From Choanephora cucurbitarum (lineage: Eukaryota; Mucoromycota; Mucoromycetes; Mucorales; Choanephoraceae), in the NCBI GenBank assembly GCA_025331435.1, contig JAIWNI010000077.1, forward strand, positions 62,001 to 126,000: a stretch of DNA of 64,000 nt, given 5' to 3'. The notes under the pieces were generated by a model that ran no database searches, was not told where the DNA came from, and saw nothing but the letters and a program-made list of their open reading frames with translations. Shown here piece after piece: positions 43,063-54,664 of the stretch; within the stretch, counting starts at the first letter, position 1; each line of letters starts with the position of its first letter. The position numbers were made by a program, and so were the translations under genes.

Positions 43063-44210
43063 AAAACTAGTTCATGATAGACACTTGTTTTTCTCTGCAT
43101 GAATTTGTACAACTTTTTATTTTATTTCTGGGGTTTGACGCTTATTGTATTCATACCTTCTTGTTGAATTTTTATTGTGAAAGAAAACAAAGAGGCGCAA
43201 TTAGTGTACTCGGGATCTAAGACTTGATTCAACTGATATCAACAATAGGTTTTGTGCCCAGTAAAATCAGTTGTAAAGTTTTAGATCCACCATCTTAAGA
43301 TGAAGCCAAGATCCAACCTCTGTAAGAAACCACAGTATCGATTGTTTTTCCTTTTACGTATCAAATCAACACTTCTTTGAGATGTCTAACTTTGTTTTGA
43401 TGAAGTGAGGATGATGTGTGTGTAATCAACAAGGATTTCCGGATCGCTAAAAGTTAAAACATATCTAATCCTATCAAGACGATCAACAACTTCCATTGTG
43501 TTTGAAGCCGAGTGAGAAATGATACAGTTGTGTAGTCATACAGCTTCTACTTTCGGCATAATCGCTTAATTTTCGTTTTGTCCTGTTGAGACTAGAGAAA
43601 CAATCTCACTTTTGACTGCTATTATCTTGATCTCCATCTATACTAGGCAGCAGCCGAGTGTTCTCATATTTCTTGCACACAAAGCGATGAGAGTGTGAAA
43701 AGTCTAATTTCCTTTTTTAAAATTAACATTTTAGAGTCTGACAAGCAATTTAGCAAAAAGGAAAAAAAAATTCGGACTTCGCTTTAAGATTAAAGTTTGG
43801 TTCTACTGAAAGATGTTGTTTGTGTATGCGCATTATTCAAATAAGAAAGAAATCAGAAAGGAATGAAAGGCAAAGTAAACAACCCGTTTCAGTATAAAGC
43901 AAGCGAAATTAAAATAGAAAAAAGAAAAATAGACTCTTTCTTTTCCCTTTTATTCACTTTATCTTAGGAGTGGACGGAGAAAGGAGAGTAAGATTGGTCA
44001 GATTATCATAAAGAAAACCCAGAACAATTTCTCAACGTTGCACAATAAAAAACAATCTCCCCCCCCCCTCTTTTTTAGGTGTATAAAAAGGCATTCACTT
44101 TGTTCATCTTTTTTAACAAAAAAAAAATCAAGTTTCTTCTTCTTTTTACTTTCCTTCCAACCCTTTCACCCTTCAACCACACTCCCTTCACTTTCCTTTT
44201 TATTACAAAA
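43063..44210. other. Intergenic stretch, 1.15 kb, promoter of the secreted orphan
   Basis: RFT1 3' UTR followed by AT-rich sequence. A TATA box candidate GTATAAAAAG lies near 44081-44090, 120-130 bp before the ATG at 44211, and is followed by a CT-rich leader (44140-44200). A run of ten C occurs at 44059-44068. No other gene. Confidence 0.4.
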
Positions 44211-45091
44211 ATGTTATTTTCCCGCTCATTATTAGCAATCTCATGCCTTTTGTTTTCTGTTGCAAATGCAGCTCCTACTCAGTCCGCTTTTGCTGCTGAT
44301 TCATTAACAGAAACAAAGGCCACCATGGATTCGAAACACACTCCTGAAGCAGGATTTCTGTTGGTAGAAAGTCTATCAGAGTACTACGAAAACATTGTTG
44401 ACCAAGTCATGTTGGATGTTTCTGAAGACATCTTATCATTTGTACCTCAATCTATAAGCCATGGCGAAGTGGAAGGTAGAGTGGCATTTAAAAAAAAGCA
44501 TGATTTTTTTTCTGATCATTCTTCGTTTATCCAGTTCGACAATTAGCACAAAAATCATTGAATCGTAATCTCAATTTTATGCGTGCAAGCCTATTAGCCT
44601 CTGTAAATCCTCTTGTTTCCACCGATATTCCTCAAATTAATGGCTTAACGGAGATTCAGCAAGAAGCTATTGTGTCCATGACTTCAGAAGAACAAATTTC
44701 ACACGAAGACAATCAACAGGAATTAGAAGCAACCTTGCTTTCGTCCATCATGACCCTCAACAAAAAGATCAGCCATCAACTTGGTCTCATTGTCAATGCC
44801 AAACAGTCCTCTTCTATCTTGATTCGTCAAGCTAATACCCGCACTTTAACAAAGAGTAAGACTGGTCCCACCGTAGTTACCATCGAATGGAAATTGCGTC
44901 GACCTTTCCAAATCAATGTTCACCGTGAAGAAAAGACAGAAACTATTGAACAACAATACGATGTAACATCTGAATCAGAATGGCTCCATCATCAATTATC
45001 AGCCATTGAAGTCAACTTGCTTAACGAATTTGATGATCGTGCACAAGAAGCCGTTCAACTTGTAATGGAAAGCCTTGCGCTTGACATTTAA
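44211..45091 (+). CDS. Secreted protein of unknown function, 273 residues
   Basis: Exons 44211-44475 and 44535-45091. Signal peptide MLFSRSLLAISCLLFSVANA with probable cleavage after an AxA site (SVANA/APTQ). The mature chain is cysteine-free, acidic and probably mostly helical (ESLSEYYENIVDQVMLDVSE; TSEEQISHEDNQQELEATLL; IMTLNKKISHQLGLIVNAKQ). One central beta-like block, GPTVVTIEWKLRRPFQINVH, follows. No domain recognised. The promoter has a TATA-like box and a long pyrimidine leader, features I see here mainly before strongly expressed genes, so it may be abundant. It is not obviously homologous to the other secreted orphan at 15741-16524. Confidence 0.82.
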
Positions 45092-45446
45092 ACTTTCTTC
45101 TCTTTTTTATTATACATTCTGATTCCCCCACTCCAACTTGTTCATATTTACTATTATTTTGCTTTCATTTGTTTCTTTCCTCTTCCTTCTTGTTAGCTCT
45201 CCCTCTTTTTCTGCTCCCTTTTTTTCGAGCTTAACTTTACCTCCTCTCAATCTTCTTTCTGTATTATTTGTTTTTTTAAAAAAAGAAATGACAGCTATCT
45301 GTACCTTATAGATACAATAAATGCCTTCTGATTGGCTAACAAACTGTAATACAAGACAATTTAGATCGTTTATTACATTACACAACCCAGCTTTCTTTTT
45401 TGTTCCAAATTTATCATCACTACACATGGCTAACTCTTTTTGTATT
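45092..45446. other. Short stretch between convergent genes
   Basis: Contains the 3' UTRs of the secreted orphan (plus) and JMJD5 (minus). T/C-rich. The minus-strand frame at 45110-45427 is composed of Lys/Glu/Arg codons from these pyrimidine tracts and is not considered a gene. Confidence 0.4.
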
Positions 45447-46920
45447 CTAAAACCAAAGGCTGACGCTAAAGCTTGTTTCTAACGATTGTACATAATGCCA
45501 CCATTTTGGCTATTGAGCGAATAATGTATGAGAGAGAAAGGGTATATAGTCAGGCATTGTGCATATAGTTTTTTCTTGTTTTCTTACTGGAATATACAAC
45601 ACTTGTCCTTCTTTTAGAACACATTCAATGTAATCAACTTTTTGAAATAGGGGAAACAGAGCATAATCAGGGTTACCTGCATCTACCTAATCACCTAGGT
45701 AAATAGATATGATTTTTGTCTATCACACTTCTGCTTTCTTACTTGACTGGTATTGTTCATGACACCATCTCTGGGATAAACAAGGTTACTCTGTTGAGGA
45801 CTAATGAGCTTAATGTATTTACTGCCTACTACTTGGCATAGTAGATTGTGGTACGGGTCATGGTGCAAGGGAGAAACGGTATTCTTCGGACCAAACCATG
45901 CATTTTTTATCACATCGTCAGGGTGGGCCTGGTACAAGGCATTTAATTTAGGTTTAATGTAGCAATAGTCAGGAATATCAATGTCTCTTTCCAGTTGAGG
46001 AATTTGATGCAACAGGTCATGTTGAGCTAAATAGGCTGTTGGTTCTGTTTGCTGAACAATGTGATGTTCAACAAAATCAGAGAATCGCATCATTTTTTGA
46101 CTCCAGTTTGCATCTGTATATTGGCTTCCTATCTCAACAGGTACCATACGGTCAGCAGCAATTGACAACAGATAGTCTAGTGAACGCCAAGCATGCTGTT
46201 GATGGAAAGCAGGCCAGTGGTCAATCAGCCCTTTGGGTATAATGAAAGGTGTTGGTATGTCTTGGTCACAATGTTGCAAAAACCATTCAAAGCTAGGTGG
46301 CTCGGCAAGCTCTCTGATTGGACGTTCTATTATTGGTAATGGAGCACTCTTTTTTAAGGGCATAAGCTTGGATAGATGATGCTGGCTTCCCTCTTTTCTA
46401 TGGTTGGTAAGCCAGCTCTGAAGATGCTCCAGTACTAGATTGGTTACCCATCTTCGATTGTTACCGGGTGCACCACTCACAATAGCAACCGTATCCAAGT
46501 CCGCTATCATGCTTTGTACAAATGTCTGAGGATCTTCTGTACCTGAGTAGAAAGAAAAAGAGTGCAATTGAATCAGCGTCTTTAAAAGCCCGGCATCCAT
46601 AAGCAAACGACGCCAGCAATAAGGAACATCCTTAAAATGGTAGCACATGATTGATTCATGGCAGAGGTCAATAAGTGCTTCAGACTTGATTAAATAGGTA
46701 TCATAACTTAATTGTTGCTCCTTCATGACATCATTCAGTACAGACTCAAACAGAAAGCAAGCAGAAGAACCACACTCTTCGAGATCTACTTTCTCGGCTT
46801 TTGAGATCTCGGCCTCATAACCAAATACGGAGGCGTTTTACCTTTTCTGTTTTCTTTGTTAACTAACAGCTCAGCAAGCGCGTCGTACAAGTCTTTGAAC
46901 AACTGGAGTTCCAATAGCAT
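45447..46920 (-). CDS. JMJD5: JmjC-domain 2-oxoglutarate oxygenase, JMJD5/KDM8-like
   Basis: Fe(II)/2-oxoglutarate-dependent enzyme; JMJD5 proteins hydroxylate arginines in other proteins and have been reported to act on chromatin. Four exons on the minus strand: 46920-46842, 46797-45743, 45686-45588, 45509-45447; 431 residues. The N-terminal helical part (LCHESIMCYHFKDVPYCWRR) matches the JMJD5 N-terminal domain. JmjC domain: PFIIPKGLIDHWPAFHQQHA, YQAHPDDVIKNAWFGPKNTV, metal ligands in SPLHHDPYHNLLCQVVGSKY (HxD), LYIP and PKWWHYVQSL (distal His), ending SFSVSLWF-stop. The 44-nt first intron is one of the shortest in the window. Head-to-head with TIM8 across 570 bp. Confidence 0.92.
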
Positions 46921-47487
46921 TTTTCTTTCTAACAAGGAGAGGAAAGGACAATACGAAAAAAACTTTTTGTGCGTCCAAAATAGTAAGAAAAAAAAGTATT
47001 CAAGCTCAGGTAAAGAATAATCAAATAAGGCAACACAATTCAAAGTAATCGACGATCTCAACTAAAATAAAATAGCTTTGTTTTTCTTTTCTAGAAGAGA
47101 AAGGGAAGCATAGTGAATGTAGTGTCACCTATTTCTTTTTTCTTATGCTGTGAGAATAGAGAGTGGCAAACGGAAATCCAAAAAAAAACTACTACTGAGT
47201 CTGGTCTTTTTGTTCAACGCATTACAACTTGTGCTAACCTCAGCTGCCTTCATCACAAAAAAAGAAAAGAACAAAAGCCTGATTTGTTTCAATCTATCCC
47301 TGTTTTCAGATACCTCTCCTACCTTTGTTCTACCTGCAGGTTTACCTGAGTTGATTTGCCCATCAAGCAAGTGCGTCTGCTTAGTTTATAATATGAGCCA
47401 ATGAAAACAGGTCCAGCTCAGTTGCATATCAGTTTCATCCGACTTTGTTTTTTTTAATTTTTCTTGTCATTTTTTTTTCTATAAACT
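46921..47487. promoter_or_regulatory. Divergent promoter region, JMJD5 / TIM8
   Basis: 570 bp between two divergent starts; A-rich runs on the JMJD5 side and a T/C-rich leader directly before TIM8 (47445-47480). Several short frames on both strands (47113-47404) overlap each other and have no family features. Confidence 0.4.
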
Positions 47488-47896
47488 ATGTCTCAACCAC
47501 AACTTTCTGAAGTGGATCAACGTGAACTTGGCCAAGTATGAAAAGCAAAAAAAAAAAGAAACCTCTAGTATAGAGTGTCAATAATAATAAAAAAAGAGAA
47601 GCAGGACTAAACAGATAGACTAGTTTCTTCAAGCTGAACAAGCCAAGGCTCGCGTTCAACAGACAGTGCATTCTATGACAGACAGTTGTTGGGTAAAGTG
47701 TACTTTAGAGATAGAAAGAAGGACATACATGTTTATGCAGTTCTCGTTGCTTGTTTAGGATAAATGCATTTCAAAGATCAACAACAAGTTGGACCGCACT
47801 GAAGAAGCTTGTTTATCTAACTGTGTAGAACGCTTTCTTGATACAAGTATGTTCATTGTAAAGCGACTTGAGCAATTGAGAAGCACAGCTATGTAA
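47488..47896 (+). CDS. TIM8: Mitochondrial intermembrane-space chaperone Tim8
   Basis: Small Tim protein that forms a hexamer with Tim13 and escorts hydrophobic precursors across the intermembrane space. Exons 47488-47535, 47624-47692, 47759-47896; 84 residues. Twin CX3C motifs are clear: CWDKC (split by the second intron after the Trp codon) and CLSNC. The flanking FLQAEQAKARVQQTVHSMTD, CVERFLDTSMFIVKRLEQLR match Tim8 more closely than Tim9, Tim10 or Tim13. No presequence, as expected for the Mia40 import route. Confidence 0.93.
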
Positions 47897-48200
47897 TTTG
47901 CCCTTAAATTCGACATGAAGTAAATAAAGCACAGTCAAAGAAAACACCTTTGGGTGTACATATTTATTTTTGTTTTGCATGCAAGAGCATGTTTGTATTC
48001 AATCTATCGTCATAGCTATTTACCTAAATAAGCGTCAATAAAGAAAGTAGAAGGCGCGATTCAATTATCCCAAAATGAAAGTACATGTGAATGCCCAACC
48101 TATTTTACTGAGTACTAAAAACGAAATAAAGCAAAACGCTGCCTTTTTGTTTTCTTTGCCCCCCTTTTTTGTCTCTCATATTACGTTTGTCTGTCCACCG
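47897..48200. other. Intergenic stretch between TIM8 and the CH-like gene
   Basis: About 300 bp: TIM8 3' UTR with AATAAAG (47921-47928) and the leader of the next gene, including a run of C and T (48160-48180). An in-frame ATG at 48075 would extend the next protein by 42 residues but reads through this leader-like DNA. Confidence 0.4.
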
Positions 48201-50000
48201 ATGAATCATCCTCTGGACACTGATCCCATTCCTACAGCAACTCAAAGCACTCAAAGCACAGACTCTCTGCCTCCTATACCAGACGATGATCTCTCTAGTT
48301 TCCCAATCCGTAGAGTGTCCTCACCTATACCCCACAATCCCGATGCTATCGTGCGTGCTCAAAGTCCTTTTGGTAAGAGATATCTTAAGCCTATCAATGG
48401 TATTCAAACCAAAGGATTTGCTCGTTCAGGTAAAAAAAAAATTGACAGAATGGACTTCAACACTGTTTTAATCTATAAAACATTAGCGCAAAGAAGATCG
48501 TCTGTTGTCACATTGGGTTCTATTGAACGACTTCAAAACTTTTATGCTAAAAAGGATTTACAAGTAAACAAGTAAAGTGTAAGATAAGATAAGAAAGAAA
48601 GACGATAGAAGAGGTGGAACTGAACAGACTTTACAGGATAGGCACATTGGGATTCCGAAATACTATACTGACTGAGGAACCAGATGATGATGATGACGAT
48701 CAGTTGCCTACACCACAAGCACCTCCTCCAACATGGACTGAATTGGATGTTGAAACTGACCTCGATGTATTACTGAGCTATTGCTTCGAAGACATACAAA
48801 GCACATTGACAGCATGGTCTATGGTAACAGGGCCTCATAGAGCCTCTATCTCTTCTTCATCCAATTCTTCTCTTCATTCACCATTAAATGAGACAGACGA
48901 AAGTACACATGGATCTTTTCAGATACTTCCCTTACTCCAATCTGTCACCAAAATGCTTAGCTCCGTCAAGAACTATACAGTCAATCGACACGATCTATCT
49001 GATACAGCCTTAAGTAAACTACGACATGCCTCATTGGATCTATTGGAATCTATGAAGGAACTTGAGAATGAATACCGAATGCATGAAGAGGAGGATGATC
49101 ATCATGGAGAAAACAGTGGCTATATCTACAGATCATCTGATTTTAGTCTTTTGGAAAAAGAACGGCTGGCTATACACAACTATCTAAATGTCGTTCAGCA
49201 GTACGCCTTCAATCCACCTCATCATATCGGTAGCCCTCCTGCCATGTTCACGCCTGAAATTCAAGCGTTGATGGGTAAGACTCACATTTTAAGTCTGACG
49301 GAAGAGGAATTACATGGTCAAGTGGAGGTGATGCCTACTTCGGCAAAGCAGACGGTACCCGTATGGCTCGAGCGAGGCTCCTTTGTCAACAACCCGATGA
49401 GTAAAGTATAACACGAGGTGGACCAATTTTTTTTAAGTTCAGTGGACTAAAATACATCACCCTTTATTTAGGCAGATATCATGCGTTGATTATTGATAAC
49501 TTGGATGGTAGTGCTGAACCTAGCGAGGTTCCAGATCCTAACGAAGATGAAGACGCTTTCTTGCAATTCCTTGCGTAAGTTTGCTGTTACATATCAGGAA
49601 ACGGCATAGATACTGACCTTTTGTCTACAATAGTGATGGTATCATCTTCTGTAATGTCTATAACAGTCTTGTAAAGCGCTCTAGAAGACCATTCGGGTTG
49701 ATCAATAAGATTCATACAGACAGCAGGCGAACTTACCGCGCTATTGAAAATCTTCGATTTTTTTCTGCGTAAGTCTATATATTTTTTTTGGATTCGTTAC
49801 ACTTTATTAATCAAGTTTTATAAATTAGAGCATGCAAATTTAGGTTTGAACTTGTATTTGATCAATTCGATCCTTCCGAGATTGCCAGAAAGACAGATAA
49901 AGGATTGAATATGGTCAAGAAGGTATTGACTACCTTTTGTGAATGTGCTATTGATGAGTTCAGGCAACAATTAGACTCTATTCAGAAACAATCAAAGTAA
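48201..50000 (+). CDS. Hypothetical protein with a C-terminal calponin-homology-like domain, 519 residues
   Basis: Five exons: 48201-48563, 48614-49400, 49472-49574, 49634-49768, 49829-50000. Start MNHPLDTDPIPTATQSTQST preferred over an upstream in-frame ATG. N-terminal 180 residues are Ser/Pro/Thr-rich and probably disordered (PIPHNPDAIVRAQSPFGKRY). Middle: helical region (SVTKMLSSVKNYTVNRHDLS, LLESMKELENEYRMHEEEDD). C-terminal 140 residues form a compact domain: FLQFLADGIIFCNVYNSLVK, SRRPFGLINKIHTDTRRTYR, AIENLRFFSAACKFRFELVF, FDPSEIARKTDKGLNMVKKV. The DGxxxCNxxN, NLxxFxxAC and FDPxE/D order resembles a single calponin-homology domain, so an actin or signalling role is possible. I recall no named homologue. 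Confidence 0.82.
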
Positions 50001-50133
50001 AAAAAAATAATCGTTTTTATCCCCCCGTCTTATTCCCATCATATTACTTGTAAAACATTTTAAAAAAAGAATTACCATTGACTTATTTAATAAACCCGAA
50101 GAAAAAGAATAGTGTTACATGAAACATTTATTT

Positions 50134-52026
50134 CTATGAAGACTCTTGACCGTTGAAAAGGACAAGGTTGGGTGTATTAGAGACAACAGATTTGGCAGCA
50201 TTCTTTGTACCTGCATCCTTGATAGCCTTGTAAAGTGCAGTAGGAGTGGGCTTACCGAGCTTGTCGACAAAGAGAGCGGCAACACCAGCAGCATGAGGAG
50301 CTGCCATGGAAGTACCGGTCAAGGTAGTAGTGGATGTGTCAGACTTGATGAATGCACTTGTGATCTTGCTACCGGGAGCAAGGATAGAGACACATTTACC
50401 ATACGAACTGTAGTCACCCATAGTGTCAGCATTATCAATGGCACCAACAGCAAGGACATTTGCATTACCAGCAGGCAACACATCACATGCGTTATTACCC
50501 CAGTTACCAGCGGCAGCAATGACAGGGACACCAGATTTGACAACAGCAGTAACAGCCTTATCGAATGCCTTGAGAGAAGAATCCAGCTTTCCATTTGTCT
50601 TGAGACCAAGGGACATGTTGATGATGGCCTTTCCTTTGTGCTTGGCAGCGTTCTTGCTGACCCATTGGATACCAGCCAAAAGACTGGAGAGGGAGCCACT
50701 ACCGCTTTCGTCGAGTACCTGGACAGCGATAAGGTTGGCCTTCTTGGCAATACCATAGGTCTTACCGGCAATGATACCACCAACGTGTGTACCATGGCCT
50801 TCACCTAAACGAGAGACACCAGAATAGGTCGAGTAACCCCAAGAGGCACGACCTTCGAATTCGTCATGGTCGGTCTTCATACCATCATCGATGATGTAGA
50901 CATAGGCACTTGAACCAGCAGAAGAAGGATAGATGTAAGGATCGCTCAGTTTGCGCTCATGTTGAGAGGTACGAACGAGGTTCCATGTAGCGTTGTCTTG
51001 GCTAACGTATTGTGATGAAAACTTGTTGCTAGCTGTCTTGCTTGCAGTAGCAGAAGCCTTTGTGGTCTTCTTGGTGGTTTTCTTGGTTGTTTTCTTGGAG
51101 GCCTTTTTAGTGGTCTTCTTGGTGGTTTTCTTGGTGGTCTTCTTGGTTGTCTTCTTGGTAGACTTTGAAGAGGCTGCCTTGTTGACGATCTTGTTAGCGG
51201 CCTTGTTAGCGACCTTGTTGGTAGACTTTTTGGTGCTCTTTTTTGTCGTATGTTTAGAGGACTTCTTAGCAGCTTTCTCAAACGCCTTCTTAGCGGACTT
51301 TGATGATTTCTTTGCTGATTTCTTTTTGGAGGCAGATTTCTTTGATGCCTTCTTAGATTGCTGCTTCTTCTTCTTTGAGGCCTTTTTCTCGGAAGATCTC
51401 TTTGAGAGTGAAGAGTGGTCATCATGTTCATGAGCATAAGGACAATCCTTGTCATGCTCGTAGTTGTCAAGGTCAAAGTTACCAATGCGGTGAGAGGCAG
51501 CACCACGAGAAGCTAATTTTCTCTTTTGGTGAACCGTCTTTGGTGATGTAGGTAAGTCAAAGGTAAAATCCTCATCAGGAATGATTTGAACGATTTCGTT
51601 ATTGGTGAAAGAAAAGATCAAAGACTTGACAATGTCGAGGTTTTGGAAACTAACTGTGATACCCTTGAAGGAATCACCAATGTCGTACGCATCAAACACA
51701 TGAACTTGTTCTTCTTCGGTATCGCGACGAACAATCTTGTTTCCTCTTTTTGCCAAGTGACTGTTTCCAACTGACTGGGCAAACACTTGGAAGGCATTGT
51801 CAATAAATTGAGGAACAACTATAAACATGAACAATTAGATGGGGGTGTTTATGAATGGGACTATAGAAAGAAGATAGTTACAATGCTTGATACATGCTGT
51901 TTGGTTCAGTTGGATGATGAAATTGCCGTTGCCAGTGTCTGAATGGAGAATACTATCCAAATTATAAGCCGAAGCTGTGGAGATGTATGAAATGGCCACC
52001 AAGGCAAAAGCTTTGTGAATTAACAT
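50134..52026 (-). CDS. Secreted subtilisin-like serine protease (S8A) with a long Lys/Ser/Thr-rich linker
   Basis: Two exons on the minus strand, 52026-51882 and 51818-50134; 609 residues, versus about 400 for proteinase K-type enzymes. Signal peptide MLIHKAFALVAISYISTASA, an I9-type propeptide (LIFSFTNNEIVQIIPDEDF), then about 115 residues of repeated Lys-Lys-Ser/Thr/Ala (residues about 190-305), then the catalytic domain. Triad: Asp359 in VYIIDDG, His393 in GHGTHVGG, Ser552 in GTSMAAPHAAG; oxyanion Asn487 in AAAGNWG. Repeats include consecutive KKTT units (51175-51060). The linker has many dibasic Kex2-like sites (KR, KK), so it could be removed on maturation. Propeptide processing and specificity are inferred. 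Long non-coding DNA follows upstream. Confidence 0.9.
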
Positions 52027-54664
52027 TTTTTTTTAAGAAATTAGAGGTCGGTATAAAAGGACAGGAATGGGTTGAATGATATATAAATGAGAGGAAAGTG
52101 AGCTTTTCTTCTTCTTTTTTGTATTTCAAAGAGAAAACAAAACTAGAAATAAAGAAGAAAAAGAATAGACAGGCCCAAAGATCCTCTCTCTCTCGTTTTT
52201 TTTTTTTATTGCTACCTAAATTTGATTTGTCCTACATAGTCTGGATGATCTTTTGTACCTCCTACACCTTTGTTTCTCGTCTTTCTAGTATTTATTTACA
52301 CTATTGAATAAACTCTATTATCTTAATAACATGTTTTTTTTCCGCGAATGACTAGTGTTATTCTAGAGATGTACCACCTAAAAAAAATAAGATAATGGCT
52401 TTACACAGATAAACTTAACATGTTTTCAACTGTCTACAATAGAATAAAGAATCTCTTATTCGTCTGAGTCATAAATGTAAGTGAATGTATATTTGACAAA
52501 TTAAGCATTGTACAACTTTAGAGCAACGAGTCTAATCTTAATGATAGCATTACGGTGTTTGAACAAAACCAAGGCATTTTCATCTTTATAATGATTTTTT
52601 TCCTTCTGTTTAATCATGCATATGTTAGCATGTGCTTGGATCTGTTCCAACATTGGTTTTATGTAAATTTAGAAAGCAAGTTGTTCTCTGTCTATTGTTC
52701 TACACGTCAACTTTCTTTTTTCCATCCAAATAAAGACTATTATAAAAACTGATTGTATGATATACAAGGTATTTACACTAATAATAAAAAAAAATTAGAG
52801 CAAGCTAAGGGGATCTATAAAAAGCAGCCAGCACATTGAACCGTGCTAATTAGAGTACAGTCAAGTAGATGAATATGGTCTGTTACAAAAAGAGTAATAA
52901 TTGATCACAAGAAAATGAGATTGTGGGTTAGCCCAATCAGAGTTGAGAACCAAATTGGAAGGTAATCTAAAATAAGATGGAGCTTGTCAAGCGCTGAGAA
53001 AAAAGAAAAGAAAGCAAGCATTACCATACGACATGACAAGTCATCCAACAACTAAGCTAGCTCCTTGGTTTATTATAGCCATATTCTCATATGAGTTCAA
53101 TCATGTTTGCTTATGAATTTTTTCGTTTGTTGCAAAAGAAAAAAAAAGTCAAAGTAGCTTCTTAGAGTGACCAAAAGAAAATCATCTGTTGTCATTCACT
53201 GTCAAACCACTGCCTTTTCTAGAAACAGAAAGAAGCATTGTCTCTCAATTGACAAATACCGCAATCTGATGTTGAATGCAGAAAATCGACCTGATAGTGA
53301 TAGTTTGATTCAAGTGCCTACTTCCTTGACTGAAACAACTTCATATCCCGCCCACTGAACAATGAAGCATAAATCAACTTGAAAATTGCTTCCAATGATG
53401 ATAGCCAGTCACCAACAATCCCCCCCTCCCTAAAACCCACTAGTTATCTATACGCAATAAAGTCAAAAGAGAAATACTTCATGTCGATCACAATGACTTA
53501 TTTCCCACCTACAAAAAAAAAGAGGAACTATTAAAAAGAGAGGGAATTTCCTGTGTTTAATCTTTGTGAAAACAGAGTAACCAAACTTCAGGAACGTCAA
53601 GTTGATCTGGAACAAAAAAAAAAGTGATAATTACTTTTACCAAAACAAGAATCACACTGACCTCTAATTAACTTTCACAGTAATTAACCGGGAATAAGGT
53701 GCAGGTTCCTCTATAATTAACGTCAATGCTCAATCTTACCTAAACTGTACATGCGTGCATTGTAATCCTATTAATTACCATGCAAATGACGTTTTTTTCT
53801 ATCATCTCAAAGACACAGAAAAAAAGAAGGTTGGCTGCATATTCTAAAAAGAGTAAATAATGAAGATACATAAGAATAAACCATAAATGCACTAATCCAA
53901 ACATCATTCGATTCACCTACCCATATACTGACAGAATAAAGATAAAAAGAGTCTTGCCTATTATCTCTTTCTCTTGGTATTATTGATCTAGTAGACAGAA
54001 ATAAGAAAAAGCCTCCTGTAAAGAAGATAGCCATAAATGGAGTAGTATGAAACAAAGCCTATAATATAAACTCTATCTGATGCCTGCATAATTCAACTAG
54101 CATTATCAACTCTTAGTGTCTCCAACATCCACTGTTTCTTATTTTAACTATCTCATCTTCAGAATGAAAGATCCAACACTTTCAACAGTATGGCTATGTG
54201 TTTCCAATAATGAAAGGTCAACAACCTAAAAGTGAGTGAACAAAACACCGCTTTCATGTTGATCTGATTCATTCAGATTTGTGACACCTTCATTGGACCT
54301 AAAGCAGGTCTGAGTCTATGAGCTTTCTTATTGGTTGAAGATGCTTGAATTTCCTTCACATTGTATGGCATTGATCCTATTGTTTCCGGATAGCCCTTCT
54401 CTCAAGATCAAGGCTTATCTGCTCACTAAATCAAACAAAGGGTTTAACACAAATGAGGTTCACGCTCTTTCTTTAGCATGAAGAATACTACGCATTTACC
54501 TTGTTTTCACATGGTGTGAGAAGTCCTTTCTTTCCAGAGATCAAAGTGTGACGTTGATAGATCTTGCGGAGACTCAATCGCATCTTTTTCTTTTTGAAAG
54601 ATGATAGAATTCATAGTTGATTTCTCCTTTTTTCTTTCTACTTTTCTTAAATAACTTCATAGTC
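52027..54664. other. Long non-coding stretch, 2.6 kb
   Basis: AT-rich spacer between the starts of the subtilase (minus) and ETFA (plus). It includes poly-T and CT tracts near 52095-52210 (subtilase promoter), four TAATTA cores at 53665, 53681, 53714 and 53772, and a T/C-rich leader with CTTTTTCTTT before ETFA. Short frames (52555-52752, 53167-53358, 53807-54055) lack support. No tRNA or repeat element recognised. Confidence 0.4.
53665..53777. promoter_or_regulatory. Cluster of four TAATTA motifs
   Basis: TAATTA at 53665-53670, 53681-53686, 53714-53719 and 53772-53777. TAATTA is the core site of many homeodomains, and this window encodes one. AT richness makes chance matches likely; about 890 bp upstream of ETFA. 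Confidence 0.25.

Noticed and set aside
50993..51433. Plus-strand frame of 146 residues rich in Val, Leu and Phe, looking like a multi-pass membrane protein
   Set aside because: It is the complement of the Lys-Ser-Thr repeat of the subtilase; repeats of VFLVVFLV arise directly from the antisense of KKTTKK codons.
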